Shown piece after piece: positions 43,439 through 53,019 of a DNA stretch of 64,000 nucleotides. Each line of letters begins with the position of its first letter. Positions within the stretch are counted from its first letter, which is position 1. Position numbers and translations under genes: made by a program. The stretch is taken from the NCBI GenBank assembly GCA_030440445.1, contig CP098528.1, forward strand, positions 3,348,001 to 3,412,000, in the 5' to 3' direction. Source of the stretch: Halomonas sp. KG2. Lineage in GTDB: Bacteria > Pseudomonadota > Gammaproteobacteria > Pseudomonadales > Halomonadaceae. The notes beneath the pieces are model-generated. The model saw nothing but the letters and a program-made list of their open reading frames with translations. It had not been told where the DNA came from and searched no databases.

Positions 43439-43767
43439 GCGGGATATCACGTCAAACGACTCCTTGCAAAACACCAATGCCGATTTTGCACACCTACCTA
43501 TACTGCGAGTAGCGATTACTGATAAAGATGGCGTATGAACTGGGTAGGAATACCTGTGAGCGCATTGCGCTGGCACGACAGTCTGCCGGTGGCGGTTCCA
43601 AACAATGAAAAGGCGCCACACCGGCACTGCGGGTGTCCATCATCTGGCCTCGCAAGATTCTAATTAAAATCAGACCTGATTGACGTGTTACGTGGCTATT
43701 GCACTATGAAGAGCGAAGCGTCACATTAGCCGCACCGTCGCCGACTGAGAACGCTGAAACCGCTCCC
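43439..43767 (+). other. Unassigned 329-base stretch
   Basis: This stretch lies between the broken EVE gene and the helix-turn-helix regulator. It has short open frames on both strands (for example an 85-codon minus-strand frame at 43370-43627) but none matches a family I recognise, and none has a good ribosome site. It may hold the decayed remains of a gene together with the promoter of the next one. Confidence 0.4.
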
Positions 43768-44571
43768 ATGCATGATGATTTTGTGGCCAATTTACGCCTG
43801 CTATGCAGCTACTATCCGTCTATTGCGGACGTTTGCCGCCGCTTATCCATTAACCGCGCTCAATTCAACCGCTACCTCAGCGGTCGCTATTACCCAAGCC
43901 ACGCCGCGCTGCAGCGTATTTGCCACTTTTTTGGGGTAACGCCAGAAGATATCGCGCTGCCTCACCACGACTTCCGTGCGCTGGTGCAAACCGGACAGCT
44001 CAACGCAGATAGCTCACCGAACACACTCCCCTGGCCTAATGCGTTGATTCAGCGGGGTAGCGAAGGTATGGAGCGTTATCTAGGTCGCTACTTCGAGCTT
44101 TACCACTCAATGTCGCGCCCAGGGCATTTGATGCGCACGTTGGTGTGCCTAGAAGCCAGAGAAGGAGGTGTGGTGTACCAGCGCACCGAGCGTATGCAAG
44201 TCGCTCTGGGAAAGCGGCCCTGTCATAACCGGTACGTAGGAACTGCCGTTAAGCTTGCAGACCGACTATTTTTGGTTGACCACGAGACCCTCAATGGCCA
44301 TGAAATCACCCAAACTATTCTGTTTCCCAGCTACCAAAGCCAAGTCACACGCTTAACCGGATTGAAAATGGGGGTGGCTGATAACAGTGAGCGTATGCCC
44401 TGTTGTGTGCGAGTGGTCTACCAGCGCTTAGATGAACAGATAAGTTTGCGCTCTGCGTTGGCTCAGTGCGGCCTGCTGTCACTGGACGACCCGTCGCTAG
44501 ATGATTCGCTGCTGGCAGCCGTGTGCAATGATGTGGCTAGCGGAGAGCACCATTTTCGCGCGCGTCACTAG
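43768..44571 (+). CDS. Helix-turn-helix (XRE-type) regulator with unknown C-terminal domain
   Basis: 267 residues from the chosen ATG. The N-terminal part has a Cro/CI-like helix-turn-helix: PSIADVCRRLSINRAQFNRY with SGRYYPSHAALQRICHFFGV. The remaining about 190 residues (GMERYLGRYFELYHSMSRPG and on) are not a ligand domain I can name. The frame extends to a TTG at 43699; neither start has a clear ribosome site, and ATG 43768 begins just before the conserved part. Its stop overlaps that of the facing TetR gene (CTAG). Confidence 0.7.
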   Translation: MHDDFVANLRLLCSYYPSIADVCRRLSINRAQFNRYLSGRYYPSHAALQRICHFFGVTPEDIALPHHDFRALVQTGQLNADSSPNTLPWPNALIQRGSEGMERYLGRYFELYHSMSRPGHLMRTLVCLEAREGGVVYQRTERMQVALGKRPCHNRYVGTAVKLADRLFLVDHETLNGHEITQTILFPSYQSQVTRLTGLKMGVADNSERMPCCVRVVYQRLDEQISLRSALAQCGLLSLDDPSLDDSLLAAVCNDVASGEHHFRARH

Positions 44572-45176
44572 CGGCTTGCTTCGCAGGACGCTGATGGCGC
44601 CAGCACATGGGCAAATAAAATCGACTCAAAGTGCTCCATAGGAGCGACTGACTTAAGCGTTTTAGCGCGCAATATAGCGCCTTCCCAGCCCGACAATATA
44701 AAACTAGCCAGGGCTTCTGGAACCATCGCCTTATCGATATCATTCTGATTTTGCGCTTCTTTCAGGCAGACGGCTAAACGCTTCTCCCAGCGCTGGAACA
44801 CCAAGTTAAGTGCATCACGGAAGGTGTCACTCTGCCCCGAAAGCTCCTGACCCAGGTTACCAATCAAGCAGCCAGTGGTGTGGTCGCAGTCCAACATATG
44901 CTCACGCCCTGTGGCGAAGTAACGCCGTATGCGCTCTAGCGGCGGCAACGAAACGTCTTCAAACAGTGTTACCAAGCGTTCATCATACTGACTGGCAAAG
45001 CGCTCGATCACCGCTAGCCCAAAATCTTCTTTGCTGGAAAAGTAGTGGTAAAACGATCCTTTAGGCACACCACAGGTTTTTAAGACGGCATTAATACCCG
45101 TCGCATTGTAGCCCTGCTGGGCAATCAGCTCGGCACCGGTTTCAATTAACTTATCGCGAGTGGCGGTGTTTTTCAT
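44568..45176 (-). CDS. TetR-family regulator next to an RND efflux operon
   Basis: 202 residues. Helix-turn-helix: RDKLIETGAELIAQQGYNAT and GINAVLKTCGVPKGSFYHYF; the C-terminal domain (CLIGNLGQELSGQ) resembles the AcuR/NemR-like group, whose members sense electrophiles or small organic acids. It is divergent from the RND adaptor gene (218-base gap), the classic place for a local repressor of a pump. It converges with the XRE-type gene, sharing the four bases CTAG. Confidence 0.85.
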   Translation of the reverse strand: MKNTATRDKLIETGAELIAQQGYNATGINAVLKTCGVPKGSFYHYFSSKEDFGLAVIERFASQYDERLVTLFEDVSLPPLERIRRYFATGREHMLDCDHTTGCLIGNLGQELSGQSDTFRDALNLVFQRWEKRLAVCLKEAQNQNDIDKAMVPEALASFILSGWEGAILRAKTLKSVAPMEHFESILFAHVLAPSASCEASR

Positions 45177-45279
45177 GACGTCACATTAACCAGTGAATTT
45201 AGTGCTTTGCAAAATAATAATGACAGGTATTGTAGGCCCGTCGGCGGTTAAACCGCACGATGCAGCGATGCTTAATGGG

Positions 45280-45297
45280 TTGCACACTATTTGCACA
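45280..45297. promoter_or_regulatory. Direct repeat upstream of the RND operon
   Basis: TTGCACA occurs at 45280-45286 and 45291-45297, one helical turn apart, in the gap between the TetR gene and the RND adaptor gene. It could be a regulator binding site for the pump. The same heptamer forms a palindrome at 61679-61695. Confidence 0.35.
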
Positions 45298-45393
45298 TTA
45301 CTTACCTAATCATTGCTTGCGTATCGGTGATGCTAGCATGATACGCCATTTTCTCTGGAATTTTCGCCCTTAGCCAACGGATGCCGCGCGGTA

Positions 45394-46596
45394 ATGACCT
45401 CCCCTCACTTTCACGCACCTTCTCAACAAGGCCGTATCGGTTTCGGAGCCTTGGCAGCACTACTGGTTTTCGTTGGCGGCTTAACCTTAGCTTGGTGGAT
45501 TATCAGCCAGCCGCCTCGCGTTGAACGCCGCCCGCCACCACCCGCAGCGCCACCCTTAGTGGATATCATGACGACTGAAGAGCGCCTGCAAGCGCCCATG
45601 CTTAACGGTTTTGGTCGAGTAGAAGCTGAGAAATCCACCATGTTAGCCAGTCGGGTGGCTGGTCAGCTAGAACGCTTTGGCGAAGGCGTTCTACCAGGTC
45701 AGGTCGTCGAACAAGGAGCGCCGGTTGCTTATATCGATCAGGCCGATTTACGGCTGATTCTCGAAGATGCTGAAGCGCAGTTGGCCAACGCGCAGGCGCA
45801 GTTAGCGCTAGAGCAAGCGGAGCAACAGCGCGCCCGAAGTGAGTATGAATCTTTTGGCCGCCAACTCAGCGCTGAGCGCCGTGCATTGGTGCTCCGTGAA
45901 CCACAGCTACGCCAAGCTCAAGCGCAATTAACGCAAGCACGCGTGGTGCGGGACCAAGCGGCGCTTAATCTTGAGCGTGCCACGTTAACTGCCCCTTGGC
46001 GAGCCATGGTGCAAGATCGCTTGGTTGGCGCCGGAACCCTGCTAAGCCAGGGTACTGAAGTACTCAGCTTGGTCGGCGTCGAACAGTTTTGGGTTCGCGC
46101 TTCGTTGCCGGGGGATATTTTGGGTTGGCTAACGCCAGGCAGCCGCGTCACGCTTACCAGCCAAGGCTGGCCGGAAGGAGCAAGCAGAGAAGGTAACTTA
46201 ATTTCTATTCTGCCAAACCTGGAAGAGAACGGCTTACAGGCGCAGCTTTTGATCGCCGTGAATGACCCGCTGTCGCTAGAGCAAGATGGCCCTGCGCTGC
46301 GTCTTGGCGATGTGCTGCGTGTTGCCTTTCATAGCACAACCCAGGAACCGCTCATCGCCTTGCCTTCTGCCGCATTGCGTCCCGGCGAGCAGGTATGGTG
46401 GGTAGATGATGAAGATCGCCTACGCAGCACCCATGTCACCCTGGCCTACCGCGGTCAGGAAACGGCGCTGGTACGCAGCGGTTTAGTCCCCGGACAGCGG
46501 GTGGTTATTGCTGGCTTGGCGCAACCTCGTGAAGGCCAGCAAGTCCGCATTCGTCAGCGAGGCGATACGCCAGCCAGTGATGAGGAAAGCCCATGA
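45394..46596 (+). CDS. RND efflux periplasmic adaptor (membrane fusion protein)
   Basis: 400 residues. A single N-terminal membrane anchor (LAALLVFVGGLTLAWWII) is followed by a Pro-rich linker, the lipoyl-like half-motif (RVAGQLERFGEGVLPGQVVE), a long coiled-coil hairpin (about 115-195, rich in Ala-Gln: LEDAEAQLANAQAQLALEQ), and beta-barrel and membrane-proximal domains. It links the inner-membrane RND pump to an outer-membrane channel. Its stop overlaps the pump start (ATGA). No outer-membrane factor gene is present in the operon, so a shared TolC-like channel is probably used. Confidence 0.9.
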   Translation: MTSPHFHAPSQQGRIGFGALAALLVFVGGLTLAWWIISQPPRVERRPPPPAAPPLVDIMTTEERLQAPMLNGFGRVEAEKSTMLASRVAGQLERFGEGVLPGQVVEQGAPVAYIDQADLRLILEDAEAQLANAQAQLALEQAEQQRARSEYESFGRQLSAERRALVLREPQLRQAQAQLTQARVVRDQAALNLERATLTAPWRAMVQDRLVGAGTLLSQGTEVLSLVGVEQFWVRASLPGDILGWLTPGSRVTLTSQGWPEGASREGNLISILPNLEENGLQAQLLIAVNDPLSLEQDGPALRLGDVLRVAFHSTTQEPLIALPSAALRPGEQVWWVDDEDRLRSTHVTLAYRGQETALVRSGLVPGQRVVIAGLAQPREGQQVRIRQRGDTPASDEESP

Positions 46597-49500
46597 TTCG
46601 CCGTGGCCCACTCGCCTGGATGGTCGACCATGGCGTTGCCCCTAACCTGATGATGGTGCTGTTTATCGTTGGCGGCTTAATGGCATCCTTGGCCATCAAG
46701 AAAGAGGTTTTCCCGGAATTTGAAACGGAAATCATCCAAGTTAGCATCAGCTACCCCGGTGCCACACCGGAAGATGTTGAGCAAAGTTTGTTACTACCGG
46801 TTGAAGCTGCCATTGCTGACGTGGAGGGCATCGATGAATTAACCGCCAGCGCTGGCGAAGGTAGCGGCGTGGTCAGCGCCACGTTGATCGATGGCGTTAA
46901 CGTGATGCGAGCCTACCAGGACATCCAGCAAGCCGTGAATGCCATCACCACCTTGCCTAACGCTGCGGATCCACCGCGCTTTACCCTAGCTGGTCGCTCT
47001 CGTAGCGTGATGAGCCTACAAGTGTATGGCTCAGTTAGCTTAGCGGCACTCCATGACGCCGCGGAGGATGTACGCGCAGAACTACAGGCCACTAGCGGGA
47101 TTTCCCGAGCAGAGCTCTCCGGCAACCGGGAACGTGAAATCCAGGTGCTTGTGGATGAAGAAGCTATTGAGCGCTTTGGGTTAGACCATCAGCAGCTTGC
47201 CAGCCGAATTGCCGAAGAAGCGCTCGACCTCGCCAGTGGCCAGCTCACTACCGCCGAAGGCGAGTGGTTGATTCGCTACCAGGGACGCCGCAATAGTGCG
47301 GATGAGTTTGCCGCACTCCCCATTCTCACCACTGCCCAAGGTTCACCCGTTGTGCTGGGCGATATTGCTCGCGTAAGCGAAGGATTTGCTGAAACCGATC
47401 GCGAGGAGTTCTACAACGGCGAGCAAGGCTTATCGGTGGATATCTATCAGATTGGCGATCAAACGCCGACGAGTATCTCTCAAGCCGTTTACGGTGAGCT
47501 GGAGCGGCTGCGCAATAACCTACCTAACGGGATACGCCTGGATGTTTCCAGAGATAGCTCAGAAATCTATGAAGACCGCCTGAACCTACTGCTAAAAAAC
47601 GCCTGGATGGGCTTGGCACTGGTGCTAATTCTTATGGCACTGTTTCTTGAGGCACGATTGGCCTTCTGGGTAACACTAGGCATCCCGACGGCATTTTTGG
47701 GTGCGATGCTGTTTCTGCCATGGGTTGGCGTCTCACTCAATATGATGTCGATGTTCGCCTTTATTATTGCCCTTGGCATCGTCGTGGATGATGCCATTCT
47801 GGTTGGTGAGAATATTTACAGCCACCGAGAACAGGGCTATTCACTGCGCGATGCCGCGGTGAAAGGTGCTCAAGAAATCGCCACACCGCTTACCTTTGCG
47901 ATTCTGTCTAATATTGTTGCGTTCCTGCCACTCCTGTTTTTACCCGGCTTTTTAGGGCTTATTTTTGCTACCGTTCCAGTGGTCGTTACCACGGTCTTTA
48001 TTATTTCCCTGGTGGAAGCTCTATTTATACTACCCGCCCACCTCGCCCACGCCAGCAAACCCCGCCAGACACCCGTATGGCAACGCCCTATAGAAGCTGT
48101 TCGTATGCGCATGCAGAAGGGCTTGCATCACTTTACTTACCATCAGTTTGAACCGTTTTTACAGCGCGCGCTTACTCAACGCCTGCTGACAGTATCCCTA
48201 GGCGTCGCCTTGCTATGTGTCACGCTTGCCTGGGCAATGAGCGGTAGGCTTGGCTTTTCACTTATGCCCAGGGTGGAATCGGACCAGGTTCAAGCCAGCG
48301 TTACCCTGCCGATTGGCAGCAATATTAGCGTTAGCCGCGAACTGAGCCAGCAATTGCTCAATGCCGCCGAGCAACTTAGCGAACGCGAGGCAACCCTCAG
48401 CTTTAGCAGTACCCGCAGCAGCCTGGATGGTGAGAGCCTGCAAGTGCGCCTGGATATCGCCAGAGAAAGCTTAGATGCCTGGCCTCCATCTCGAATTGCC
48501 CAGGAGTGGCGCGACTTAACAGGCGACTTAGTCGGCGCGCAATCAGTGCGCTTTGAGTCAGACTTCGGCGGCCCCGGTAGTGGTGCAGCGCTGAGCCTGC
48601 GTTTATCCCACCCAAACACCCAAGTGTTAGAGGCGGCCGCTGCGCAGTTGGCTGAACAACTGGCCGAATATGGGCTAACCGATATCGACAGCGGACTGGG
48701 AGACGGCAAACCGCAGCTTGAAATGCGCCTGTCTGCTGAAGGGCGCGCGTTAGGGCTAACGGGGAGCGATCTAGCCCAGGCGCTACGCGGCCCGCTACAG
48801 GGTGCTACAGCCATAGAACAATTTATTGGCCGCCGAGAAGTCAGCGTTGAGGTACGCCTGCCGGAACAAGATCGCGATAGCCTCAATGAGCTTTATCGGC
48901 TGCCGATCCAGACGCCTGACGGCCTAAGCGTTCCGCTGTCACGCGTTGCAGACATTACGTTAAGCCAAGCTTCTAGCAGTCTTCAACGTATCGATGGTCG
49001 GCGAATCATTACAGTGACCGCTGACTCAGAAGGAGATCAAGCAATTAACCAAGTGCTCGCCACGCTGCAGGAAGATGTTTTCCCCACGCTTAGCAATACC
49101 TGGGCAGGGCTTGAAGTGAGCATGGGCGGTCGGCAGCAAGATACCGCCGACAATTTAGCCACACTTCGCAACGCCATGTGGTTAATGCTGGCCGCGCTAT
49201 ATGCATTGTTGGCTATTCCTTTCCGGAGTTACTTTCAGCCACTGCTGGTACTGGCCGCTATTCCGTTTGGTATTGTCGGGGCCGTTGCAGGCCATATGCT
49301 AATGGGGTTCGGACTATCGATTATCAGCCTACTCGGTATGCTGGCACTTTCGGGCGTGGTAATTAACGATGCCCTGGTACTGATTGATTATGCTAACCGT
49401 AAACGTCGTGAGGGCATGGATGCCCGCGAAGCGATTGTCGCCGCGGCGACTCGCCGCCTACGGCCAATTATGATGACCACACTCACCACGTTTTTAGGCT

Positions 49501-49691
49501 TGGCGCCAATGATTCTAGAAACCTCTCGCCAAGCGCGCTTTATGATACCCATGGCCATTTCGCTAGGGTTTGGCATGCTATTCGCCACGGTTATCTTGTT
49601 ACTGGTAGTGCCCTGCCTCTATTTGGGTTTAGAAAACCTACGCGAACGACTCAACAAACCACCCCAACCAAGCCATGAAGGAGCCAGCTAA
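46593..49691 (+). CDS. RND-family multidrug efflux permease
   Basis: 1032 residues, normal AcrB/MdtB-like length, with twelve helices and two large periplasmic loops. TM4 carries the proton-relay pair in FIIALGIVVDDAILVGENIY, and the repeated half has GMLALSGVVINDALVLIDYA. The opening VDHGVAPNLMMVLFIVGGL and VFPEFETEIIQVSISYPGAT belong to the HAE/CusA-like clade seen in marine gammaproteobacteria. It exports drugs or other toxic compounds using the proton gradient. The end shares a base with the start of the sensor kinase (TAATG), a strong sign of one operon. Confidence 0.92.
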   Translation: MIRRGPLAWMVDHGVAPNLMMVLFIVGGLMASLAIKKEVFPEFETEIIQVSISYPGATPEDVEQSLLLPVEAAIADVEGIDELTASAGEGSGVVSATLIDGVNVMRAYQDIQQAVNAITTLPNAADPPRFTLAGRSRSVMSLQVYGSVSLAALHDAAEDVRAELQATSGISRAELSGNREREIQVLVDEEAIERFGLDHQQLASRIAEEALDLASGQLTTAEGEWLIRYQGRRNSADEFAALPILTTAQGSPVVLGDIARVSEGFAETDREEFYNGEQGLSVDIYQIGDQTPTSISQAVYGELERLRNNLPNGIRLDVSRDSSEIYEDRLNLLLKNAWMGLALVLILMALFLEARLAFWVTLGIPTAFLGAMLFLPWVGVSLNMMSMFAFIIALGIVVDDAILVGENIYSHREQGYSLRDAAVKGAQEIATPLTFAILSNIVAFLPLLFLPGFLGLIFATVPVVVTTVFIISLVEALFILPAHLAHASKPRQTPVWQRPIEAVRMRMQKGLHHFTYHQFEPFLQRALTQRLLTVSLGVALLCVTLAWAMSGRLGFSLMPRVESDQVQASVTLPIGSNISVSRELSQQLLNAAEQLSEREATLSFSSTRSSLDGESLQVRLDIARESLDAWPPSRIAQEWRDLTGDLVGAQSVRFESDFGGPGSGAALSLRLSHPNTQVLEAAAAQLAEQLAEYGLTDIDSGLGDGKPQLEMRLSAEGRALGLTGSDLAQALRGPLQGATAIEQFIGRREVSVEVRLPEQDRDSLNELYRLPIQTPDGLSVPLSRVADITLSQASSSLQRIDGRRIITVTADSEGDQAINQVLATLQEDVFPTLSNTWAGLEVSMGGRQQDTADNLATLRNAMWLMLAALYALLAIPFRSYFQPLLVLAAIPFGIVGAVAGHMLMGFGLSIISLLGMLALSGVVINDALVLIDYANRKRREGMDAREAIVAAATRRLRPIMMTTLTTFLGLAPMILETSRQARFMIPMAISLGFGMLFATVILLLVVPCLYLGLENLRERLNKPPQPSHEGAS

Positions 49692-51115
49692 TGAAACCGC
49701 TCGCTTCGCTACGCCAGTGGCGCCCTTCTCGACTGGGTCTAAAGCTTTTTGTGGCTATTTTAAGCGTCAACGTAGCCATTGCAGCAAGCGTGTTTCTAGC
49801 AGTGACTTACAGTATTGATCGCGGCTTTTTAGAATATCTCAATCAAGCCCAAGAGCGGCGCGCTACGCTGCTGGCGGATGGGCTAATTACTCGCTGGGAA
49901 ACCCAAGGCAGTTGGGAGTGGTTGGAGCAATCGCCAGAACGCTGGCCCTATATTGTGCGCTTTGAGCTTGGCCAGGCACACCGTGATCGCCCTTCTCCTC
50001 TCGGCGAAGCTCAGGACTTCGCTTTACGCAATAGCGATGGCCGATTCGTCGTCCCGCCTGTTGAGAGCGCACGCGGCTCAAACGGTTGGCGGTGGCTCAC
50101 CCTGTATAGCGACGTGACCTCAAGCGGAAACAATGAGGCGATTGGAGAGCTGGGATTTCGTCCTCCGCAAGATATGATGGAGCGTATGGAAAGTCGCTTT
50201 TTAGAGCGCCAGCAGCGCAATTTGGTACTTATTGTTGTTTCTCTTGGTTTAGCATCGCTGTTACTGGCAGGAGGGCTTTCCTGGTGGCTAGGCCGACGCA
50301 CCCGAGCTTTGGCAGGCGCAACGCTGCGCTTAACCGAAGGTGATTATCACACTCGGTTACCAGAACGCGGAAAAGATGAACTTTCCAGTTTGGCACGCGA
50401 TTTCAACGTATTGGCGGCCACCCTAGAAGCTAGCCGTGACGCCAGAGCACGATGGGTATCAGACACAGCGCACGAGCTACGTACCCCGTTGGCAGTCCTA
50501 CGTGGTGAAATCGAAGCGATGCAGGATGGGATTCGTCCGCTAAACCAGGAAAATCTTAGCTCACTGGCTCAAGAAGTGTCTCAACTGGAACGGTTAGTCA
50601 CTGACTTGAGGCTGCTTTCGCAAAGTGATGCAGGCGCATTAGATATTCAGCTAGCGCCGATGAACCTTAGCGAAAGCTTGAAAGGCCGTTTATCCGATGC
50701 CGACCGCTGGCTAGAAGAGAGCGGCCTGACCCTGTCAAGCCAGCTTACCTCCGATATCATGATACAAGGGGATGCCCAACGCTTACGCCAGCTCTGGAAT
50801 AACCTGCTGGATAACAGCTGCGCCTATACACAACCACCAGGAGAGCTACGGGTTTCATTAACCTGCGAGACTAACCATGCTGTGATTACTTGGGAAGACA
50901 GTTCCCCAGGCGTGCCTGAAAGCGAGCTTTCACGCTTAACTGAACGCCTATACCGCGTGGAAGGCTCACGTAACCGCGCAAGTGGCGGCAGCGGGCTGGG
51001 GCTCTCTATTGCAAGCGCGTTAGTCAATGCCCATGGCGGAACGCTTTCGCCTGGCGTTTCTGAGCTAGGCGGCCTGAAATGGACGCTGCGCTTTCCGCTA
51101 CTTATTGCCTCTTAA
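49691..51115 (+). CDS. baeS: BaeS-like sensor histidine kinase
   Basis: 474 residues. An N-terminal helix (FVAILSVNVAIAASVFLAVT), a periplasmic sensor loop (about 40-170), a second helix (LVLIVVSLGLASLLLAGGLS) and HAMP region are followed by the phosphoacceptor box SDTAHELRTPLAVLRGEIEA and a HATPase domain (NNLLDNSCAYTQPPG, GGSGLGLSIASALVNAHGG). The H-box plus EAMQDGIRP closely resembles BaeS, the envelope-stress kinase that governs mdtABC efflux in E. coli. Gene order pump-kinase-regulator is the same as mdt-baeSR. The likely signal is envelope damage or pump substrates. Confidence 0.85.
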   Translation: MKPLASLRQWRPSRLGLKLFVAILSVNVAIAASVFLAVTYSIDRGFLEYLNQAQERRATLLADGLITRWETQGSWEWLEQSPERWPYIVRFELGQAHRDRPSPLGEAQDFALRNSDGRFVVPPVESARGSNGWRWLTLYSDVTSSGNNEAIGELGFRPPQDMMERMESRFLERQQRNLVLIVVSLGLASLLLAGGLSWWLGRRTRALAGATLRLTEGDYHTRLPERGKDELSSLARDFNVLAATLEASRDARARWVSDTAHELRTPLAVLRGEIEAMQDGIRPLNQENLSSLAQEVSQLERLVTDLRLLSQSDAGALDIQLAPMNLSESLKGRLSDADRWLEESGLTLSSQLTSDIMIQGDAQRLRQLWNNLLDNSCAYTQPPGELRVSLTCETNHAVITWEDSSPGVPESELSRLTERLYRVEGSRNRASGGSGLGLSIASALVNAHGGTLSPGVSELGGLKWTLRFPLLIAS

Positions 51116-51131
51116 TCTAAGCGAGCTGACT

Positions 51132-51851
51132 ATGTCTGAGAATAGTTCACCCCAAGACGCCTCACTGCTCATTGTTGAAGACGAGCCTAAAATTGCCCGC
51201 TTAATGGCGGACTATCTGGAAAACAATAATTTTGCTCCGACCATAATTGCCAACGGCAACGACGTTATGCCCTGGCTAACCCAGCACGTTCCTGCATTAG
51301 TACTGCTAGATGTCATGCTTCCTGGTAAAGATGGACTAACGCTGTGTCGAGAAATCCGTCAACACTGGCCTAACTTACCCATTATTATGGTGACCGCGAA
51401 AGTCGAGGAAGTTGATCGTTTACTGGGCTTGGAGCTAGGGGCAGACGACTATGTTTGCAAACCCTTTAGCCCCCGCGAAGTGGTTGCCCGCGTAAAAGCT
51501 GTATTACGCCGCAGCCAAGCCGCGGCGCAAGTCGATGACGCCTCCGACACCACCCCACAAGCACCAGTGACACTCGATGAAGAGGGCTGGCAGGCGCTTG
51601 CCAATGGGCACGACCTTGGCCTCACTGCCGTAGAATTCCAACTATTGCGCGTCATGATGCAGTCCCCGGGACGTATCTTCAGTCGCGAGCAGCTAATGGA
51701 TCACATGTACCGGGATAACCGCATTGTCTCGGAGCGTACCGTGGACAGCCACATCAAGAAGCTACGCAAAAAAATCCATGAAGCACTGCCTGAGCTAGAG
51801 ATTATTCGCTCCGTTTACGGGGTTGGATATAAATATCAGCCTGAGGGATAG
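51132..51851 (+). CDS. baeR: BaeR-like OmpR-family response regulator
   Basis: 239 residues. Receiver domain (LLIVEDEPKIARLMADYLEN; phosphorylated Asp in LVLLDVMLPGKDGLTL; GADDYVCKPFSPREVVARVK) followed by a winged-helix DNA-binding domain (TAVEFQLLRVMMQSPGRIFS, SERTVDSHIKKLRKKI, IRSVYGVGYKY). It is the partner of the kinase gene directly upstream and probably activates the pump operon. The frame starts at 51105, inside the kinase gene; ATG 51132 just after the kinase stop fits better. Confidence 0.87.
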   Translation: MSENSSPQDASLLIVEDEPKIARLMADYLENNNFAPTIIANGNDVMPWLTQHVPALVLLDVMLPGKDGLTLCREIRQHWPNLPIIMVTAKVEEVDRLLGLELGADDYVCKPFSPREVVARVKAVLRRSQAAAQVDDASDTTPQAPVTLDEEGWQALANGHDLGLTAVEFQLLRVMMQSPGRIFSREQLMDHMYRDNRIVSERTVDSHIKKLRKKIHEALPELEIIRSVYGVGYKYQPEG

Positions 51852-51860
51852 TCGTCGCTC

Positions 51861-51898
51861 CTCGCTAGTTGAAGCTATTCCAGAAGTAGTTTAGCGAG
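51861..51898 (+). terminator. Possible terminator after baeR
   Basis: CTCGCTA (51861-51867) pairs with TAGCGAG (51892-51898), with a second short CTA/TAG pairing inside the loop. The following T-run is poor, so this is a tentative end for the RND-baeSR operon. Confidence 0.4.
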
Positions 51899-51999
51899 CT
51901 TTAGACCCACTGTTTCGTCCTTGATCCTGTTTTAGGTCGTTGCGTGTCTTGGTGTTCCCCATAGTGATGAAGTTGGTAATGACTATGAGGAACAGTGCG

Positions 52000-53019
52000 A
52001 TGAAAATACTGCTGGGTTTGATGTTATTGATGCTTTGTATGACGGGCCAGGCATCTGCACAGTCGGCGGTGGGCTTTGATCAAATTATCTTATACGCAGA
52101 CAGTGATCGCCCATTAGAAACCAGTGTTTGGTATCCATCCCAAACGACTTCTCTAACTGAAAGGGTGGCTGACAATCCAGCGTTTTTTGGTACAGATGCC
52201 ATACGAGGCGGCACCCCGTTAGCGGGTACCTTTCCGTTGGTTGTAATCTCACATGGTTATCGTGGCAACTGGCGTAATCAAAGCTGGCTAGCTACCAAGC
52301 TGGTGCAAGAGGGGTTTATCGTTGCCTCGCTTGATCACCCTGGCACCACGAGCTTTGATCATTCCCCGCTAGCTGCCGCTCAGTGGTGGCAACGACCCCA
52401 CGACCTGTCGCGCTTATTGGACTGGCTGTTAAAAGAGTCCTACCTGCTGCCATATATCGATACGCATAACATTTCAGCCATCGGCCATTCACTGGGCGGC
52501 TGGACGGTGATGTTGTTAGCAGGCGCGCAGTTTGATCGTGACCAATTAACATCAGAATGCTTAATCAAAGAGAACCTGCGAGTCTGTGGCCTCATGCCAG
52601 AATTGGGTTTAAACACCCCCCAAGCAGGCGAACCCACGGGCAGCCTGAGAGATGATCGAATCAAGCGTGTTGTCTCCTTAGACCTGGGGTTGGCACGCAG
52701 CTTTTCTCGTCAGAGTTTGCAATCACTCACGACGCCTACGCTCATCCTTGCCGCAGGCGTAGATATAGGTGACTCACCACAAGCAGAGGAGTCTGGCTTT
52801 CTGGCGCACTACATTCCAGCGCGTAAGCAAAAGTACATTGTTTATCCCGATGCGGCGCATTTCAGCTTTATGCAACGGTGCAAACCGGGGGCGATTGAGC
52901 TAATCGAAGAGCAAACGCCGGGTGATGGCATTATCTGCCTAGACGGTGATGGCCGCTCACGGCAGGAACTTCACCACATCATCTATCAAGATATTCTAGC
53001 GTTCATTGGCGCCCATTAG
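52000..53019 (+). CDS. Exported alpha/beta hydrolase (dienelactone hydrolase-like)
   Basis: 339 residues with a signal peptide (MKILLGLMLLMLCMTGQASA, cleavage after ASA). The nucleophile elbow is IGHSLGGWT, the oxyanion region VISHGYRGNW, and the later AAGVDIGDSP and YPDAAHFSFM supply the likely Asp and His. This resembles the platelet-activating-factor acetylhydrolase/dienelactone hydrolase-like periplasmic esterases. The substrate is unknown. The frame extends upstream to 51940, but ATG 52000 has AGGA eight bases before it and starts the signal peptide. Its stop overlaps that of the AraC-type gene (TTAG). Confidence 0.8.
   Translation: MKILLGLMLLMLCMTGQASAQSAVGFDQIILYADSDRPLETSVWYPSQTTSLTERVADNPAFFGTDAIRGGTPLAGTFPLVVISHGYRGNWRNQSWLATKLVQEGFIVASLDHPGTTSFDHSPLAAAQWWQRPHDLSRLLDWLLKESYLLPYIDTHNISAIGHSLGGWTVMLLAGAQFDRDQLTSECLIKENLRVCGLMPELGLNTPQAGEPTGSLRDDRIKRVVSLDLGLARSFSRQSLQSLTTPTLILAAGVDIGDSPQAEESGFLAHYIPARKQKYIVYPDAAHFSFMQRCKPGAIELIEEQTPGDGIICLDGDGRSRQELHHIIYQDILAFIGAH

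Noticed and set aside
43370..43627. 85-codon minus-strand frame as a gene
   Set aside because: No ribosome site, no recognisable family, and it overlaps the C-terminal part of the EVE domain on the other strand.
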